The notes beneath the pieces are model-generated. The model did no database searches, was not told where the DNA came from, and saw nothing but the letters and a program-made list of their open reading frames with translations. 35,275 bases of DNA from a virus. The position numbers were made by a program, and so were the translations under genes. The stretch is from positions 1 through 35,275 of the IMG/VR virus record IMGVR_UViG_3300042934_000462. One strand, given 5' to 3'. Below, piece after piece: positions 1-6,323 of the stretch. Numbering within the stretch: position 1 is the stretch's first letter; each line of letters opens with the position of its first letter.

Positions 1-110
1 GTTGACTACCCTTATTCTCCTTGCGCAAGGATGATAGGGGTCGTACTCGCATGAAAACGCCCCTAGGGCGTAAACCGGAAACCCCTTGCACCCCTTGCAC
101 CCTTGCACAC
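1..110. other. Candidate replication origin or packaging site (right half)
   Basis: This non-coding stretch holds a perfect 12-bp palindrome (CCTTGCGCAAGG, 19-30) at the centre of an imperfect palindrome (8-41, 14 of 17 pairs match). A 6-bp inverted repeat ACGCCC/GGGCGT lies at 57-71. Three tandem CCTTGCAC units (84-110) are spaced 9 and 8 bp apart. Bases 73-110 form one arm of a 37-38 bp inverted repeat whose other arm is 35087-35123, with about 97 nt between them on the circle. Iterated sites with dyad symmetry are typical of initiator or terminase binding regions. Which of the two applies here is inference. Confidence 0.5.
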
Positions 111-127
111 CCCCTCTACTAAATCGC
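1..127. repeat. Terminal overlap, identical to 35149-35275
   Basis: The first 127 bases match the last 127 bases exactly. The simplest reading is the k-mer overlap an assembler leaves at the ends of a circular or circularly permuted molecule; 127 is a common maximal k-mer. The non-redundant length would be 35,148 bp. A genuine short terminal repeat is possible but less likely. Confidence 0.95.
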
Positions 128-180
128 CGTCGAGCCCCGGATAGCGCGTAGGCGGCACTGTCGCTACTAATCGCCGAGCC
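116..180. repeat. Short imperfect direct repeat before first rightward gene
   Basis: CTACTAAATCGCCG-TC-GAGCC at 116-136 recurs as CTACTAATCGCCGAGCC at 164-180, 48 bp downstream, differing by small indels. It lies between the iteron array and the first rightward promoter. Function unknown; it could be a further protein-binding site. Confidence 0.45.
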
Positions 181-209
181 GCGCCGGAACAAGCAATTTT
201 GATCGATGC

Positions 210-238
210 TTGACGTCGGCCATTGGCTGTGCGATGAT
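210..238 (+). promoter_or_regulatory. Promoter with CCATTGG operator for gene at 245
   Basis: TTGACG (210-215), 17-bp spacer, GATGAT (233-238). The spacer contains CCATTGG at 220-226. The predicted transcription start falls on or next to the ATG at 245, giving a leaderless mRNA. It is one of seven promoters sharing this spacer motif. Confidence 0.75.
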
Positions 239-244
239 CGACCT

Positions 245-496
245 ATGAACGCCACCGACACCCAGCCCCGTCGCACCGCCGCCATCGAACGGGCCGCAAC
301 CTTGGCAGCGAAGGCCGCCGCCCACGTGAGGGCCACAACCCGCGCCGCTGCGAAGGCAAGCTACATCGACGAGCGCAACGCATGGATTGTCGAGCTCGAC
401 CGCCTCGGCGTGCCGCCCACCGGCATCGCCACCATCGCCGGGCTTCGGCCCTCGACTATCCGCGCCATCGTCCGCGGCATCCGCATCGGCAAGTGA
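245..496 (+). CDS. Small HTH-type DNA-binding protein
   Basis: An 83-residue basic protein. The N-terminal half (about 10-42) is Ala/Arg-rich and probably helical. Residues 45-80 read as a helix-turn-helix, with a Gly turn (PPTGIATIAG) followed by a recognition-like helix (LRPSTIRAIVRG). Such short HTH proteins in phages often act as regulators or packaging-associated DNA binders; the exact role is unknown. The ATG at 245 was chosen because the -10 box of a good promoter ends 6 nt before it; an upstream in-frame ATG at 206 lies before the -35 box. It is the first rightward gene and is followed 14 nt later by the next gene. Confidence 0.7.
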   Translation: MNATDTQPRRTAAIERAATLAAKAAAHVRATTRAAAKASYIDERNAWIVELDRLGVPPTGIATIAGLRPSTIRAIVRGIRIGK

Positions 497-510
497 AGGA
501 GAACCCAGCC
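496..510 (+). promoter_or_regulatory. Start-associated sequence (RBS plus CCCAGCC)
   Basis: AAGGAGAACCCAGCC directly abuts the ATG at 511. The same block precedes starts at 2821, 29920, 34775 and 27280, so conservation extends beyond the Shine-Dalgarno core. Confidence 0.7.
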
Positions 511-948
511 ATGACCACCCACCTCTACCCGCTCGTCGGCCAGCGCGTGCGCATCGTCGGCGACCACCCCCGCGCCGGCATCGAGGGCAAGGCCATCGAC
601 GGTATCCGCGATGGCGCCGGCACCGACTACTTCATCGAGCACCGCCCCGGCGCGGGCTACTGGGTGTCGGCGCGCAACCTCGAAGTCGTCCCCGACGCCC
701 CGAAGTGTGGCCCCGCGTGCCGCGGTTGGTGCCTCCTCGACGGCACCCCGTGCGATCAGGAGCCGCCCGTCGACGTCGAGCACGAGGGCTACCACGACCA
801 CCTCGACGCGATCGAGGCCCGGCTCAACACGGACGCAACGCGCCTCCTTGCGCGGACACTGCCGGGCGCGATCGTCCGCGGCGAGGCGCTCAGCGGCACC
901 GTCGTCGCTCGCCCCGGCGTGCTCATCCCGAAGGGGCCGGCATCGTGA
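511..948 (+). CDS. Hypothetical protein
   Basis: A 145-residue protein not assigned to a family. The N-terminal part (about 5-58: YPLVGQRVRIVG, then the GYWVSARNLEVV strand) looks like a small beta-barrel of SH3/KOW type. A Cys cluster (CGPACRGWCLLDGTPC, about 67-82) follows. The acidic, helical C-terminus ends near GVLIPKGPAS. The start is well supported by the AAGGAGAACCCAGCC block immediately before ATG and by the recurrent ATGACCACC beginning. It overlaps the next gene by GTGA, implying translational coupling. Confidence 0.7.
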   Translation: MTTHLYPLVGQRVRIVGDHPRAGIEGKAIDGIRDGAGTDYFIEHRPGAGYWVSARNLEVVPDAPKCGPACRGWCLLDGTPCDQEPPVDVEHEGYHDHLDAIEARLNTDATRLLARTLPGAIVRGEALSGTVVARPGVLIPKGPAS

Positions 949-1109
949 CCCGCGTCGAGGCCATCCGGCACGTGCTCATGCTCGCGGATGCCGTGGCGCA
1001 TGAGTTCGCGGTGACCGCCGCCGAGGTTGATGAGGTTCGCCGGGAGGCCGTCGAGGCGCTCAGGGCGTTCGATGTGACCGAGGCCGAGGTTAGGGAGGCG
1101 CTCTCATGA
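945..1109 (+). CDS. Small hypothetical helical protein
   Basis: 54 residues, GTG start overlapping the previous stop as GTGA and ending in an ATGA overlap with the next gene. The sequence is mostly amphipathic helix rich in Ala, Glu and Val, with no recognised domain. Its reality rests on the tight overlaps at both ends and codon use like its neighbours. Function unknown. Confidence 0.6.
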   Translation: MTRVEAIRHVLMLADAVAHEFAVTAAEVDEVRREAVEALRAFDVTEAEVREALS

Positions 1110-1234
1110 TCGACGCACTCTTCTTCGGCATCGCGATCGGGTGCGCCATCATCCTCCTCGCCTCGCCCTTCATCGAGCAGGGGCGCGCCTTCTGGCGCGA
1201 CGTTTGGGCCGAGCTCAAGGGGACGCGCCGATGA
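1106..1234 (+). CDS. Small single-pass membrane protein
   Basis: 42 residues; residues 4-23 (LFFGIAIGCAIILLASPF) form a convincing transmembrane segment, followed by a charged cytoplasmic-type tail (EQGRAFWRDVWAELKGTRR). Start and stop both sit in ATGA overlaps with neighbours. The last codons and the next Shine-Dalgarno share a 14-bp block, AAGGGGACGCGCCG (1217-1230), that is repeated exactly 80 bp downstream. Function unknown. Confidence 0.6.
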   Translation: MIDALFFGIAIGCAIILLASPFIEQGRAFWRDVWAELKGTRR

Positions 1235-1310
1235 CCAAGCCGACCTTCTGGCAGCGAGTGAAGTACGCGCTCATCGACCTCGCGTGGCGCCTCACCAAGG
1301 GGACGCGCCG
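1217..1310 (+). repeat. 14-bp direct repeat at two gene junctions
   Basis: AAGGGGACGCGCCG occurs at 1217-1230 and at 1297-1310. Both copies encode the end KGTRR of one gene and supply a GGGGA Shine-Dalgarno for the next. The pair brackets one 27-codon gene, consistent with duplication of a junction or recombinational insertion of a small gene cassette. Confidence 0.7.
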
Positions 1311-1314
1311 GTGA
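1231..1314 (+). CDS. Very small hypothetical protein
   Basis: 27 residues, basic and aromatic (MTKPTFWQRVKYALIDLAWR...). It starts in an ATGA overlap and ends in a GTGA overlap, preceded by GGGGA. Residues 5-21 could form an amphipathic membrane-surface helix. It ends with the same KGTRR pentapeptide as the upstream gene because of the 14-bp repeat. It may equally be a relic left by duplication. Confidence 0.45.
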   Translation: MTKPTFWQRVKYALIDLAWRLTKGTRR

Positions 1315-1547
1315 TCGACGCCGGCATCGTGCGCCTGAATGCGGACGAGGAGCGCATGGTCATCACCGAGGCCGATATCGAGAGCCTCAGCCACGAGGAG
1401 CTCGACGCGCTCCAGTCGATCGCGGCCGGCGTGGCGCACCCCGACGTCGCCATGCTCGAAGAGTTCGGCCCGTTCGGAGTGCGTTGGACGATTCGCAAGC
1501 GTCCCCGCGTGCCGGTCATCACCACCGCCCCATTGCCCAGCCAATGA
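1311..1547 (+). CDS. Hypothetical protein
   Basis: 78 residues from a GTG that overlaps the previous stop (GTGA). An acidic helical core (MVITEADIESLSHEELDALQSIAAG split over about 16-42) is followed by a basic, Pro-rich tail. No family recognised. GGGGA lies 7 nt before the start. A 14-nt gap with a TAGGAT box separates it from the next gene. Confidence 0.6.
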   Translation: MIDAGIVRLNADEERMVITEADIESLSHEELDALQSIAAGVAHPDVAMLEEFGPFGVRWTIRKRPRVPVITTAPLPSQ

Positions 1548-1549
1548 GA

Positions 1550-1555
1550 TAGGAT
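1550..1555 (+). promoter_or_regulatory. -10-like TAGGAT placed for leaderless start at 1562
   Basis: TAGGAT ends 6 nt before ATG 1562, the same geometry as at 2303 and 6312. No good -35 is visible. AGGA could instead serve as a Shine-Dalgarno, so the role is ambiguous. Confidence 0.4.
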
Positions 1556-1561
1556 CGCGCC

Positions 1562-1996
1562 ATGCCCCAGTACAACCTCGACGCTCGGCTCGCCGCACCG
1601 ACCCAGCGCCACACCATGACCAAGTCCGCCGAAGCGGCGCGTCAAGCGGTGCGCTCGTTCGCGGTGCGCAAGAAGGCCGAGAAGCTCGTCACACGGCACG
1701 GCGATACCCGTGCGCCCGTCGAGCACCCGATACCGCGCAACGCGACCACCATGCGCAAGACCGCCGAGGCACTCGGCTTCGAGGTGCGGATCGTGCACGG
1801 GTGGCAAGCGAAGAATGCCGGCCAAGTGAACGAGCGCATGGCGCCCGCGGTCTCGGTTGACGGCATCAACCGCAAGCGCCGCGTCGGCTTCCGCGCCACG
1901 TGGGTCGACGGCAAGGCCGCCTTCGGGCGCTGGCGCGACGTCGCGGGATGGCACGACGACAACGTCACTGGCATCGCCGAGAGGATCGGCAAGTGA
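1562..1996 (+). CDS. Hypothetical basic protein
   Basis: 144 residues, strongly basic. The second half has the recurring phage pattern of alternating strands (EVRIVHGWQAKN..., KRRVGFRATWVDGKAAFGRW, RDVAGWHDDNVTGI), suggestive of a small beta domain that may bind nucleic acid; this is not a firm family call. The ATG at 1562 follows a TAGGAT box by 6 nt; an internal ATG at 1616 is an alternative. It ends in a GTGA overlap with the next gene. Confidence 0.6.
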   Translation: MPQYNLDARLAAPTQRHTMTKSAEAARQAVRSFAVRKKAEKLVTRHGDTRAPVEHPIPRNATTMRKTAEALGFEVRIVHGWQAKNAGQVNERMAPAVSVDGINRKRRVGFRATWVDGKAAFGRWRDVAGWHDDNVTGIAERIGK

Positions 1997-2235
1997 ACGA
2001 CGACCCGACGCTCCCGCTCAAGGAGCTCCTCGACAAGCTCCTCGCCGAGGATCGCCGCATCCGCCGCGATGTACTCGCGCCGCCGCTCCCCGGTTATGAG
2101 TGGGTTGCGGCGATCGTGCCGGCGAGTGAGCGAGGGTACGCCCTCGACCTCGACGCGACGAGCGTGCGCCTCCGTTACGAGCTCAAGCCGATACGCGGCA
2201 CCCTTCGCGAGGCGCTCATGGGGGACGGCAAGTGA
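1993..2235 (+). CDS. Hypothetical protein
   Basis: 80 residues from GTG in a GTGA overlap. The helical N-terminus (PLKELLDKLLAEDRRIRR) is followed by probable beta strands (YEWVAAIVPASE, SVRLRYELKP). No family recognised. The next gene again starts with GTGA on its stop, so the block 1993-2824 is translationally coupled. Confidence 0.6.
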   Translation: MNDDPTLPLKELLDKLLAEDRRIRRDVLAPPLPGYEWVAAIVPASERGYALDLDATSVRLRYELKPIRGTLREALMGDGK

Positions 2236-2318
2236 GCCGCCTCGACCGCATCCTCGTCGCCTACCTCCGAGCGTTCTCGCCCGTGATCCGATGGCTCGCG
2301 CGTAGGATGTCGGCATGA
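2232..2318 (+). CDS. Very small hypothetical protein
   Basis: 28 residues, GTG start overlapping the previous stop and stop overlapping the terminase small subunit ATG (ATGA). The peptide (VSRLDRILVAYLRAFSPVIR...) would form an amphipathic basic helix. It may function mainly as a translational coupler; the evidence is positional only. Confidence 0.4.
   Translation: MSRLDRILVAYLRAFSPVIRWLARRMSA
2303..2308 (+). promoter_or_regulatory. -10-like TAGGAT before ATG 2315
   Basis: TAGGAT is followed by 6 nt and then ATG, identical in spacing to 1550 and 6312. It may drive a leaderless message for the packaging operon or simply provide AGGA as a ribosome-binding site. Confidence 0.4.
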
Positions 2319-2824
2319 CCCCGAAGCGCAAGGCCAAGACCGACCACGGTGACGAGCTCCTCGCCGCCCGCGTGGTGCGCGAACGCGAGTGGGCCTATGG
2401 CGGGTGGCTCGCGCACAAGTCATGGACCCAACTCCGCATCGAGGCGAATCGGCCGACCGAGCAGGGCGGCCTCGGCTATGACCTCAGCATCCAAGCGCTC
2501 AAGGGCCTCGTCGATCAGGAGCGCGCCGCCCGCGGTGAGCTCCGCATGGACCGTGACGCGCACATCGAGCGCGAGCTTCATGACCTCGACGTCGTCCAGC
2601 AGATCGCTGCTGCCGAACTCCGCCGCGCGGCCGAGGCGGGGTGGATGCACGACAAGGCGCTCGGCCGCTACGTCGACATCGGGCGTGAGCGCCGCAAGCT
2701 CCTCGGCCTCGATGCCGCCCAGAAGATCGAGGCCGAGGTCACCCACCGCGACGCCGTGACAGACGAGCTCAACGCGATGCTCGGCCGGCTCGACCTACCC
2801 CCGATCAAGGAGACCCAGCCATGA
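2315..2824 (+). CDS. Probable terminase small subunit
   Basis: 169 residues. Residues 30-70 (WLAHKSWTQLRIEANRP... GYDLSIQALKGLVDQE) resemble a helix-turn-helix that would recognise the packaging site. The middle (about 85-135) is a long charged helix suited to oligomerisation, and the rest matches the helical plan of small terminases, including an ERRKLLGLDA-like segment common in these proteins. The gene lies one ORF upstream of the large terminase. The call rests on position and fold impression, not on a specific motif. The start follows TAGGAT by 6 nt and overlaps the preceding stop (ATGA). Confidence 0.6.
   Translation: MTPKRKAKTDHGDELLAARVVREREWAYGGWLAHKSWTQLRIEANRPTEQGGLGYDLSIQALKGLVDQERAARGELRMDRDAHIERELHDLDVVQQIAAAELRRAAEAGWMHDKALGRYVDIGRERRKLLGLDAAQKIEAEVTHRDAVTDELNAMLGRLDLPPIKETQP
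2807..2820 (+). promoter_or_regulatory. Start-associated sequence AAGGAGACCCAGCC
   Basis: This block abuts ATG 2821 and is identical over 14 bases to the one before the leftward start at 29920. It includes the Shine-Dalgarno AAGGAG plus the conserved ACCCAGCC. Confidence 0.7.
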
Positions 2825-3231
2825 CCACCAATCCCCCGACCCGATGCCCCGCCCGCGGCATGATCCACGTCGGCAGCCAAACCCTCGGCGACGTCGGGTG
2901 CATGCTCGACGCCGGGCACGACGAGGACCGCTGGCGCGACCCATGGACCGGCCGCATCCTCAACGCGGACGAGTACGCCGAACACAACCGAGCCGGCGGG
3001 GATGCGTTGCTCGGCATCGAGCCGACCCCGCACCGCATCACGCTCGAATGGGAGGACGCCCCGATCGAGGTGCCGTGGGTCGACGACGGCGGGCCCGACT
3101 TCGATACCGAGGTCCCGGTTGACGGGCGCGTCGGCCGCTACCCCGACGGCTCGCCCATTTGGCACACCCCCGACGGCGATGGCAACCGCTTCGGCGGCGA
3201 AAGCTGGGCCGACCGCCTTGACCCCCGCTAA
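2821..3231 (+). CDS. Hypothetical protein before large terminase
   Basis: 136 residues, acidic and Gly/Asp/Pro-rich. The N-terminal segment (RCPARGMIHVGS... GCMLDAGHDEDRW) holds Cys and His residues spaced like a small metal-binding or extracellular-type fold. The C-terminus (GRVGRYPDGSPIWHTPDGDGN) has repeated PDG turns. No family recognised. It starts at a strong start-associated sequence with an ATGA overlap and overlaps the terminase start by 14 nt, so it belongs to the packaging operon. Confidence 0.65.
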   Translation: MTTNPPTRCPARGMIHVGSQTLGDVGCMLDAGHDEDRWRDPWTGRILNADEYAEHNRAGGDALLGIEPTPHRITLEWEDAPIEVPWVDDGGPDFDTEVPVDGRVGRYPDGSPIWHTPDGDGNRFGGESWADRLDPR

Positions 3232-4771
3232 CAAGACCCTCGCCAAGGGCCGCGAGCTCGCCGCCCGGCTCGCGGCCCTTGCGGCAGCCGGCGCCTCCGA
3301 GGATGCGCTCATCACCTACCGCCGGCACGAGACCCGCAACGACCCCGCGCTCTTCGCCCTGATCTACCTCTCTCGGCACCTCACCGATCCGGCAACCGGC
3401 CGCGTGACCCTGAGTGATGTGCACGTCGCGTGGGCGAAGAGCGCGAAGGCGTGGCGGAAACGCGCGGCCGAGCCGATGGCGTCGCGCCGGGCCGAGGTCG
3501 CCCCGCGTGAGATGGGCAAGTCAACGTGGTGGTTTCTCCTCCTGCCGATGTGGGCGGCGGCGCACAACCATGTCGGCTTCGCGGCGGCGTTCGCCGATAC
3601 CGACACTCAGGCCCAGACCCACCTCGCCTCATTCAAGGCCGAACTCGACACCAACGCCCTGATTCGCGCCGACTATCCCGACCTCGTCGAGCCGAAGACC
3701 CGCGGGCGCGGGACGGTGATGGCCGACCGGGTGAGCCTCTATCACGCGCGCTCGGGGTTCGTCTTCGCGGCGGCCGGCATGGACTCGTCGAACCTCGGCA
3801 TGAAGGTCGGTGACCGCCGGCCCGACCTCATCATCCTCGACGACATCGAGCCGCACGAGGCGCGCTATTCCAAGGGCCTTGCCGAGAAGCGGCTCAACAC
3901 CTTGCGCGAGGCGATCCTGCCGCTCAATGTCTACGCCCACGTCATCCTCGTCGGCACGGTGACGATGCAGGACTCGATCGTGCACCAAGTCGTGAAGCAT
4001 TCCCGCGGTGAGGTCGACGAGGCCAACGCATGGGTTGGGGAGGATCACCTCGTCGCCCGGCACTTCATGCCGATCATCACCGGCGAGGACGGCAAGCCCG
4101 CCTCGATATGGCCGGCGAAATGGCCGATCAGCTTCTTGCTGTCGATCGAGGGCACCCGCGGCTACCTCAAGAATTACGCCAACGACCCGCTCGGCGCCGA
4201 CGGCGACTATTGGACCGCGGATGACTTCATCCGGGCCGAGCTCCCCGGCGTGACGCGCGTGCTCGTCGAGGTCGACCCCGCCGTCACCTCGAAGGCGACA
4301 AGCGACTTCACCGGCATCGCTGTCATCGGCTGGGCGCCCGGCGAGCAGGGCTCGCTCGGCAAGTGCGTCGTCCTCGAAGCGCGCAAGGTCAAGAAAGACC
4401 CCGCGGCACTTCGGCTCGACATCATCGAGACCGTCGAGCGGCACAACGCCGGCCTCATCCGCATCGAGGTCAACCAAGGCGGCGACCTCTGGCGCACGAT
4501 CCTCTGGGGCATGCCGGTCAAGGTCAAGAGCGAGACCAACTCCGCACCCAAGGAGGTGCGCGCGGCCGACGCGCTCAACCACTACCAGCGCGGTCGCGTG
4601 CTGCATCACCCCGACGCGAACCTTCGCGATGCCGAGGGCGAGATGGTGTCATTCCCCAACGCCCCCAATGATGACCTCGTCGATGCGGTCGGCTCGGGCG
4701 TGCGCTACTTCTTGAGCCGGAAGCCCCGCGGCCCCCGTGCCGGCGTGGCGTCCGCGGCCTACGCAAATTAG
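3218..4771 (+). CDS. terL: Terminase large subunit
   Basis: The packaging motor ATPase and nuclease cuts concatemers and drives DNA into proheads. From the chosen TTG start it has 517 residues, the usual family length. The ATPase half shows a Walker A-like APREMGKST (95-103), Walker B LIILDDIE (204-211) and a coupling motif VGT (245-247). The nuclease half has the expected acidic residues: D353 in VDPAVTS, D363 in SDFTG, E417 in RIEVNQ, and D485/D486/D489 in PNDDLVDAV. The start is uncertain: no ATG has a good RBS, and TTG 3218 overlaps the previous gene by 14 nt; ATG 3179 is an alternative. The motor would act with the portal encoded at 6324. Confidence 0.93.
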   Translation: MTPANKTLAKGRELAARLAALAAAGASEDALITYRRHETRNDPALFALIYLSRHLTDPATGRVTLSDVHVAWAKSAKAWRKRAAEPMASRRAEVAPREMGKSTWWFLLLPMWAAAHNHVGFAAAFADTDTQAQTHLASFKAELDTNALIRADYPDLVEPKTRGRGTVMADRVSLYHARSGFVFAAAGMDSSNLGMKVGDRRPDLIILDDIEPHEARYSKGLAEKRLNTLREAILPLNVYAHVILVGTVTMQDSIVHQVVKHSRGEVDEANAWVGEDHLVARHFMPIITGEDGKPASIWPAKWPISFLLSIEGTRGYLKNYANDPLGADGDYWTADDFIRAELPGVTRVLVEVDPAVTSKATSDFTGIAVIGWAPGEQGSLGKCVVLEARKVKKDPAALRLDIIETVERHNAGLIRIEVNQGGDLWRTILWGMPVKVKSETNSAPKEVRAADALNHYQRGRVLHHPDANLRDAEGEMVSFPNAPNDDLVDAVGSGVRYFLSRKPRGPRAGVASAAYAN

Positions 4772-4774
4772 CGC

Positions 4775-4803
4775 TTGACGTCAGCCATTGGTCGGCCTTA
4801 CAC
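4775..4803 (+). promoter_or_regulatory. Promoter with CCATTGG operator for gene at 4811
   Basis: TTGACG (4775-4780), 17-bp spacer holding CCATTGG (4785-4791), then TTACAC (4798-4803). The start point would coincide with ATG 4811, giving a leaderless message. It begins 3 nt after the terminase stop. Confidence 0.75.
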
Positions 4804-4810
4804 TTGACCC

Positions 4811-5020
4811 ATGACCACCCCAGCCAAGGCCCACAAGCTCGCCACTATCTACACCGTCAGCGAGGGCGCCGACGTCGTCGCCCGGTTCGTCTATCTCGGC
4901 GACGCGGAAGCCTTTGCCGAGCGCGCCACCGAGCGGGAGCCGGGTCGACGCCTCCTCGTCGAGGATCGGCGCGGTTACGTGTCGCGCCTCTTCGAGAACG
5001 GTTGGACGCCGCGCGTCTGA
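4811..5020 (+). CDS. Moron-like small hypothetical protein
   Basis: 69 residues: an N-terminal strand pattern (LATIYTVSEGADVVARFVYL), then a helix (DAEAFAERATERE) and another strand (RRLLVEDRRGYVSRLF), a compact alpha/beta layout with no assigned family. It sits between the large terminase and a fibre gene with its own operator-bearing promoter directly upstream and a 13-bp perfect hairpin (5044-5076) directly downstream, an independent transcription unit in the late operon. That is the classical arrangement of a moron. The promoter links its expression to the early-type regulon, so a role in host takeover, superinfection exclusion or defence is plausible but unproven. Confidence 0.7.
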   Translation: MTTPAKAHKLATIYTVSEGADVVARFVYLGDAEAFAERATEREPGRRLLVEDRRGYVSRLFENGWTPRV

Positions 5021-5043
5021 ATTGCCGGTCGCTGACTCCCGAC

Positions 5044-5076
5044 CCGAAGGCCCCGCTCGATCGGCGGGGCCTTCGG
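5044..5076 (+). terminator. Strong hairpin terminator after moron gene
   Basis: A perfect 13-bp stem, CCGAAGGCCCCGC / GCGGGGCCTTCGG, with a 7-nt loop, 24 nt after the stop. There is no clear U tract, as is common for GC-rich actinobacterial terminators. It would insulate the small gene from the fibre gene at 5109. Confidence 0.7.
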
Positions 5077-5096
5077 CGTGTCGCGGCGTGTCGGGG

Positions 5097-5102
5097 TACG
5101 AT
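5097..5102 (+). promoter_or_regulatory. -10 box (TACGAT) for leaderless start at 5109
   Basis: TACGAT ends 6 nt before ATG 5109, and no Shine-Dalgarno is present. This favours transcription starting at the ATG. No convincing -35 hexamer is seen. Confidence 0.5.
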
Positions 5103-5108
5103 GCCCGC

Positions 5109-6314
5109 ATGCCGATCCTGACGATCAACACCGCGAACGACGCGCCCGACTCGAATGCGAGTCAGGACCCCGCGCAGATTGTCACGGCGCAACTCTACGG
5201 CGAGCCCTATCCGCTCCAGTCGACCGAGCTCGTCGACGGCGTCGGCACGCTCACCCTCGACACCGGGCATTACTGGGTGCATCGCTTCGGTGAGTCGAAG
5301 CTCGTGCACCTCACGATCGACGCCGACCTCAGCGAGCTCGACAACCTCGACCCCGACTCGCTCGACCCGACCGCGCCGCTGACGCCGGCATGGGAGGCGG
5401 CGGCGACCGACCTCAACGAGCGCGTCACCACCCTCGAAGAGGCCGGCGTCGGTGAGCCGGGCCCGCCCGGTGCCGATGGCGAGGACGGCGCCAGCGCCTA
5501 TGAGGTCGCGGTCGCTAACGGATTCGTCGGCAACGAGGCGGCGTGGCTGGCCTCCCTCGTCGGCCCGGCCGGCGCCGATGGTGCCGATGGCGCTCAGGGT
5601 CCGGCCGGTGCGGATGGCGCCGACGGTGCACCGGGTGCACCCGGTGCCGATGGCGCCGACGGTGCACCCGGTGCGCCCGGTGCCGACGGTGCGCCCGGCG
5701 TCGGCGTCCCGACCGGCGGCGCGACCGGCGAGATTCTCGCGAAGGCGAGCGCTACCGACTTCGACACCGAGTGGATCGCCGCGCCGAGCGGCGGCGGCTC
5801 GATCGACTATGAAGCCCTCGACTTCTTGGGCATCGGCGCGACGTTGCCCCGCTACGCGACCCCGTCCAACGTCAGCGTCACCGCCGGCTTCTTGCTCCTC
5901 TCGTACCTCCCCGTCTTCGAGGATGACACCACCACCGGCATCGTGTCGATCGCCGGTACCGCCTCGGCCGCGACCCTTCTGAAATGGGGCCTCTTCGAGG
6001 TCGACCCGGTCGACGGCGACCTCACCCTCGTCGCCGTAACCGCCAACTTCGCCGGGACCGCGGGCAACTCGGTGCACGATATCCCGTGGGTGACGCCGGC
6101 CGCCGTCCAAGCGAGCAAGCGCTACGCGGCCGGACTCCTCGCCGTCGGCGGCGCCGCCTCGTACCGCGGCGCGACGACGAACGCACAAACGACGTTCATC
6201 GCCCCGATCAAGTCCGGCAACACTGGCGGCGGCGGCCTCACCGACATGCCCTCCAGCGCGACGGGCGCGAGTGTCGCGTCGTTCGCATCCGTTGTCTACG
6301 CCCACCTCCGATAG
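5109..6314 (+). CDS. Collagen-like fibre / minor structural protein
   Basis: 401 residues. Residues 1-113 form a beta-rich attachment domain ending in a short helix (DLNERVTTLEEAG). Collagen-type Gly-X-Y triplets run from about 115 to 198 (GEPGPP, GADGADGAPG repeats). They are interrupted at 126-152 by GASAYEVAVANGFVGNEAAW, a motif recurrent in phage fibre proteins. The C-terminus (about 225-401) is a probable trimeric beta-structured tip. Such proteins form tail or head fibres that bind host surfaces. The position between terminase and portal is unusual for a tail fibre and may indicate a head or neck fibre. The start is set by a -10 box 6 nt upstream and lack of an RBS. Confidence 0.8.
   Translation: MPILTINTANDAPDSNASQDPAQIVTAQLYGEPYPLQSTELVDGVGTLTLDTGHYWVHRFGESKLVHLTIDADLSELDNLDPDSLDPTAPLTPAWEAAATDLNERVTTLEEAGVGEPGPPGADGEDGASAYEVAVANGFVGNEAAWLASLVGPAGADGADGAQGPAGADGADGAPGAPGADGADGAPGAPGADGAPGVGVPTGGATGEILAKASATDFDTEWIAAPSGGGSIDYEALDFLGIGATLPRYATPSNVSVTAGFLLLSYLPVFEDDTTTGIVSIAGTASAATLLKWGLFEVDPVDGDLTLVAVTANFAGTAGNSVHDIPWVTPAAVQASKRYAAGLLAVGGAASYRGATTNAQTTFIAPIKSGNTGGGGLTDMPSSATGASVASFASVVYAHLR
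5560..5700 (+). repeat. Tandem DNA repeats encoding collagen triplets
   Basis: Units built from GGTGCCGATGGCGCCGAC and GGTGCACCCGGTGC recur in tandem and encode GADGADGAPGAPG. Near-identical codons across units indicate recent slippage or recombination, so copy number may vary between isolates and short-read assembly here may be unreliable. Confidence 0.75.
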
Positions 6315-6317
6315 GAT
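6312..6317 (+). promoter_or_regulatory. -10-like TAGGAT before portal ATG
   Basis: TAGGAT overlaps the TAG stop of the fibre gene and ends 6 nt before ATG 6324. It has the same geometry as at 1550 and 2303. AGGA as an RBS is the alternative. Confidence 0.4.
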
Positions 6318-6323
6318 GCGCCC

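Noticed and set aside
51-122. 23-codon ORF starting ATGAAAACGCCC in the junction region
   Set aside because: It runs through the iterons, so its peptide simply reflects the repeats; no RBS or well-placed promoter.
1-127. Terminal direct repeat as true virion ends
   Set aside because: Exact length of 127 suggests assembly k-mer overlap; kept as a possibility only.
5560-5710. Tandem repeats considered as a CRISPR-like array
   Set aside because: The repeats are in frame inside a gene and encode Gly-X-Y triplets; there are no unique spacers.
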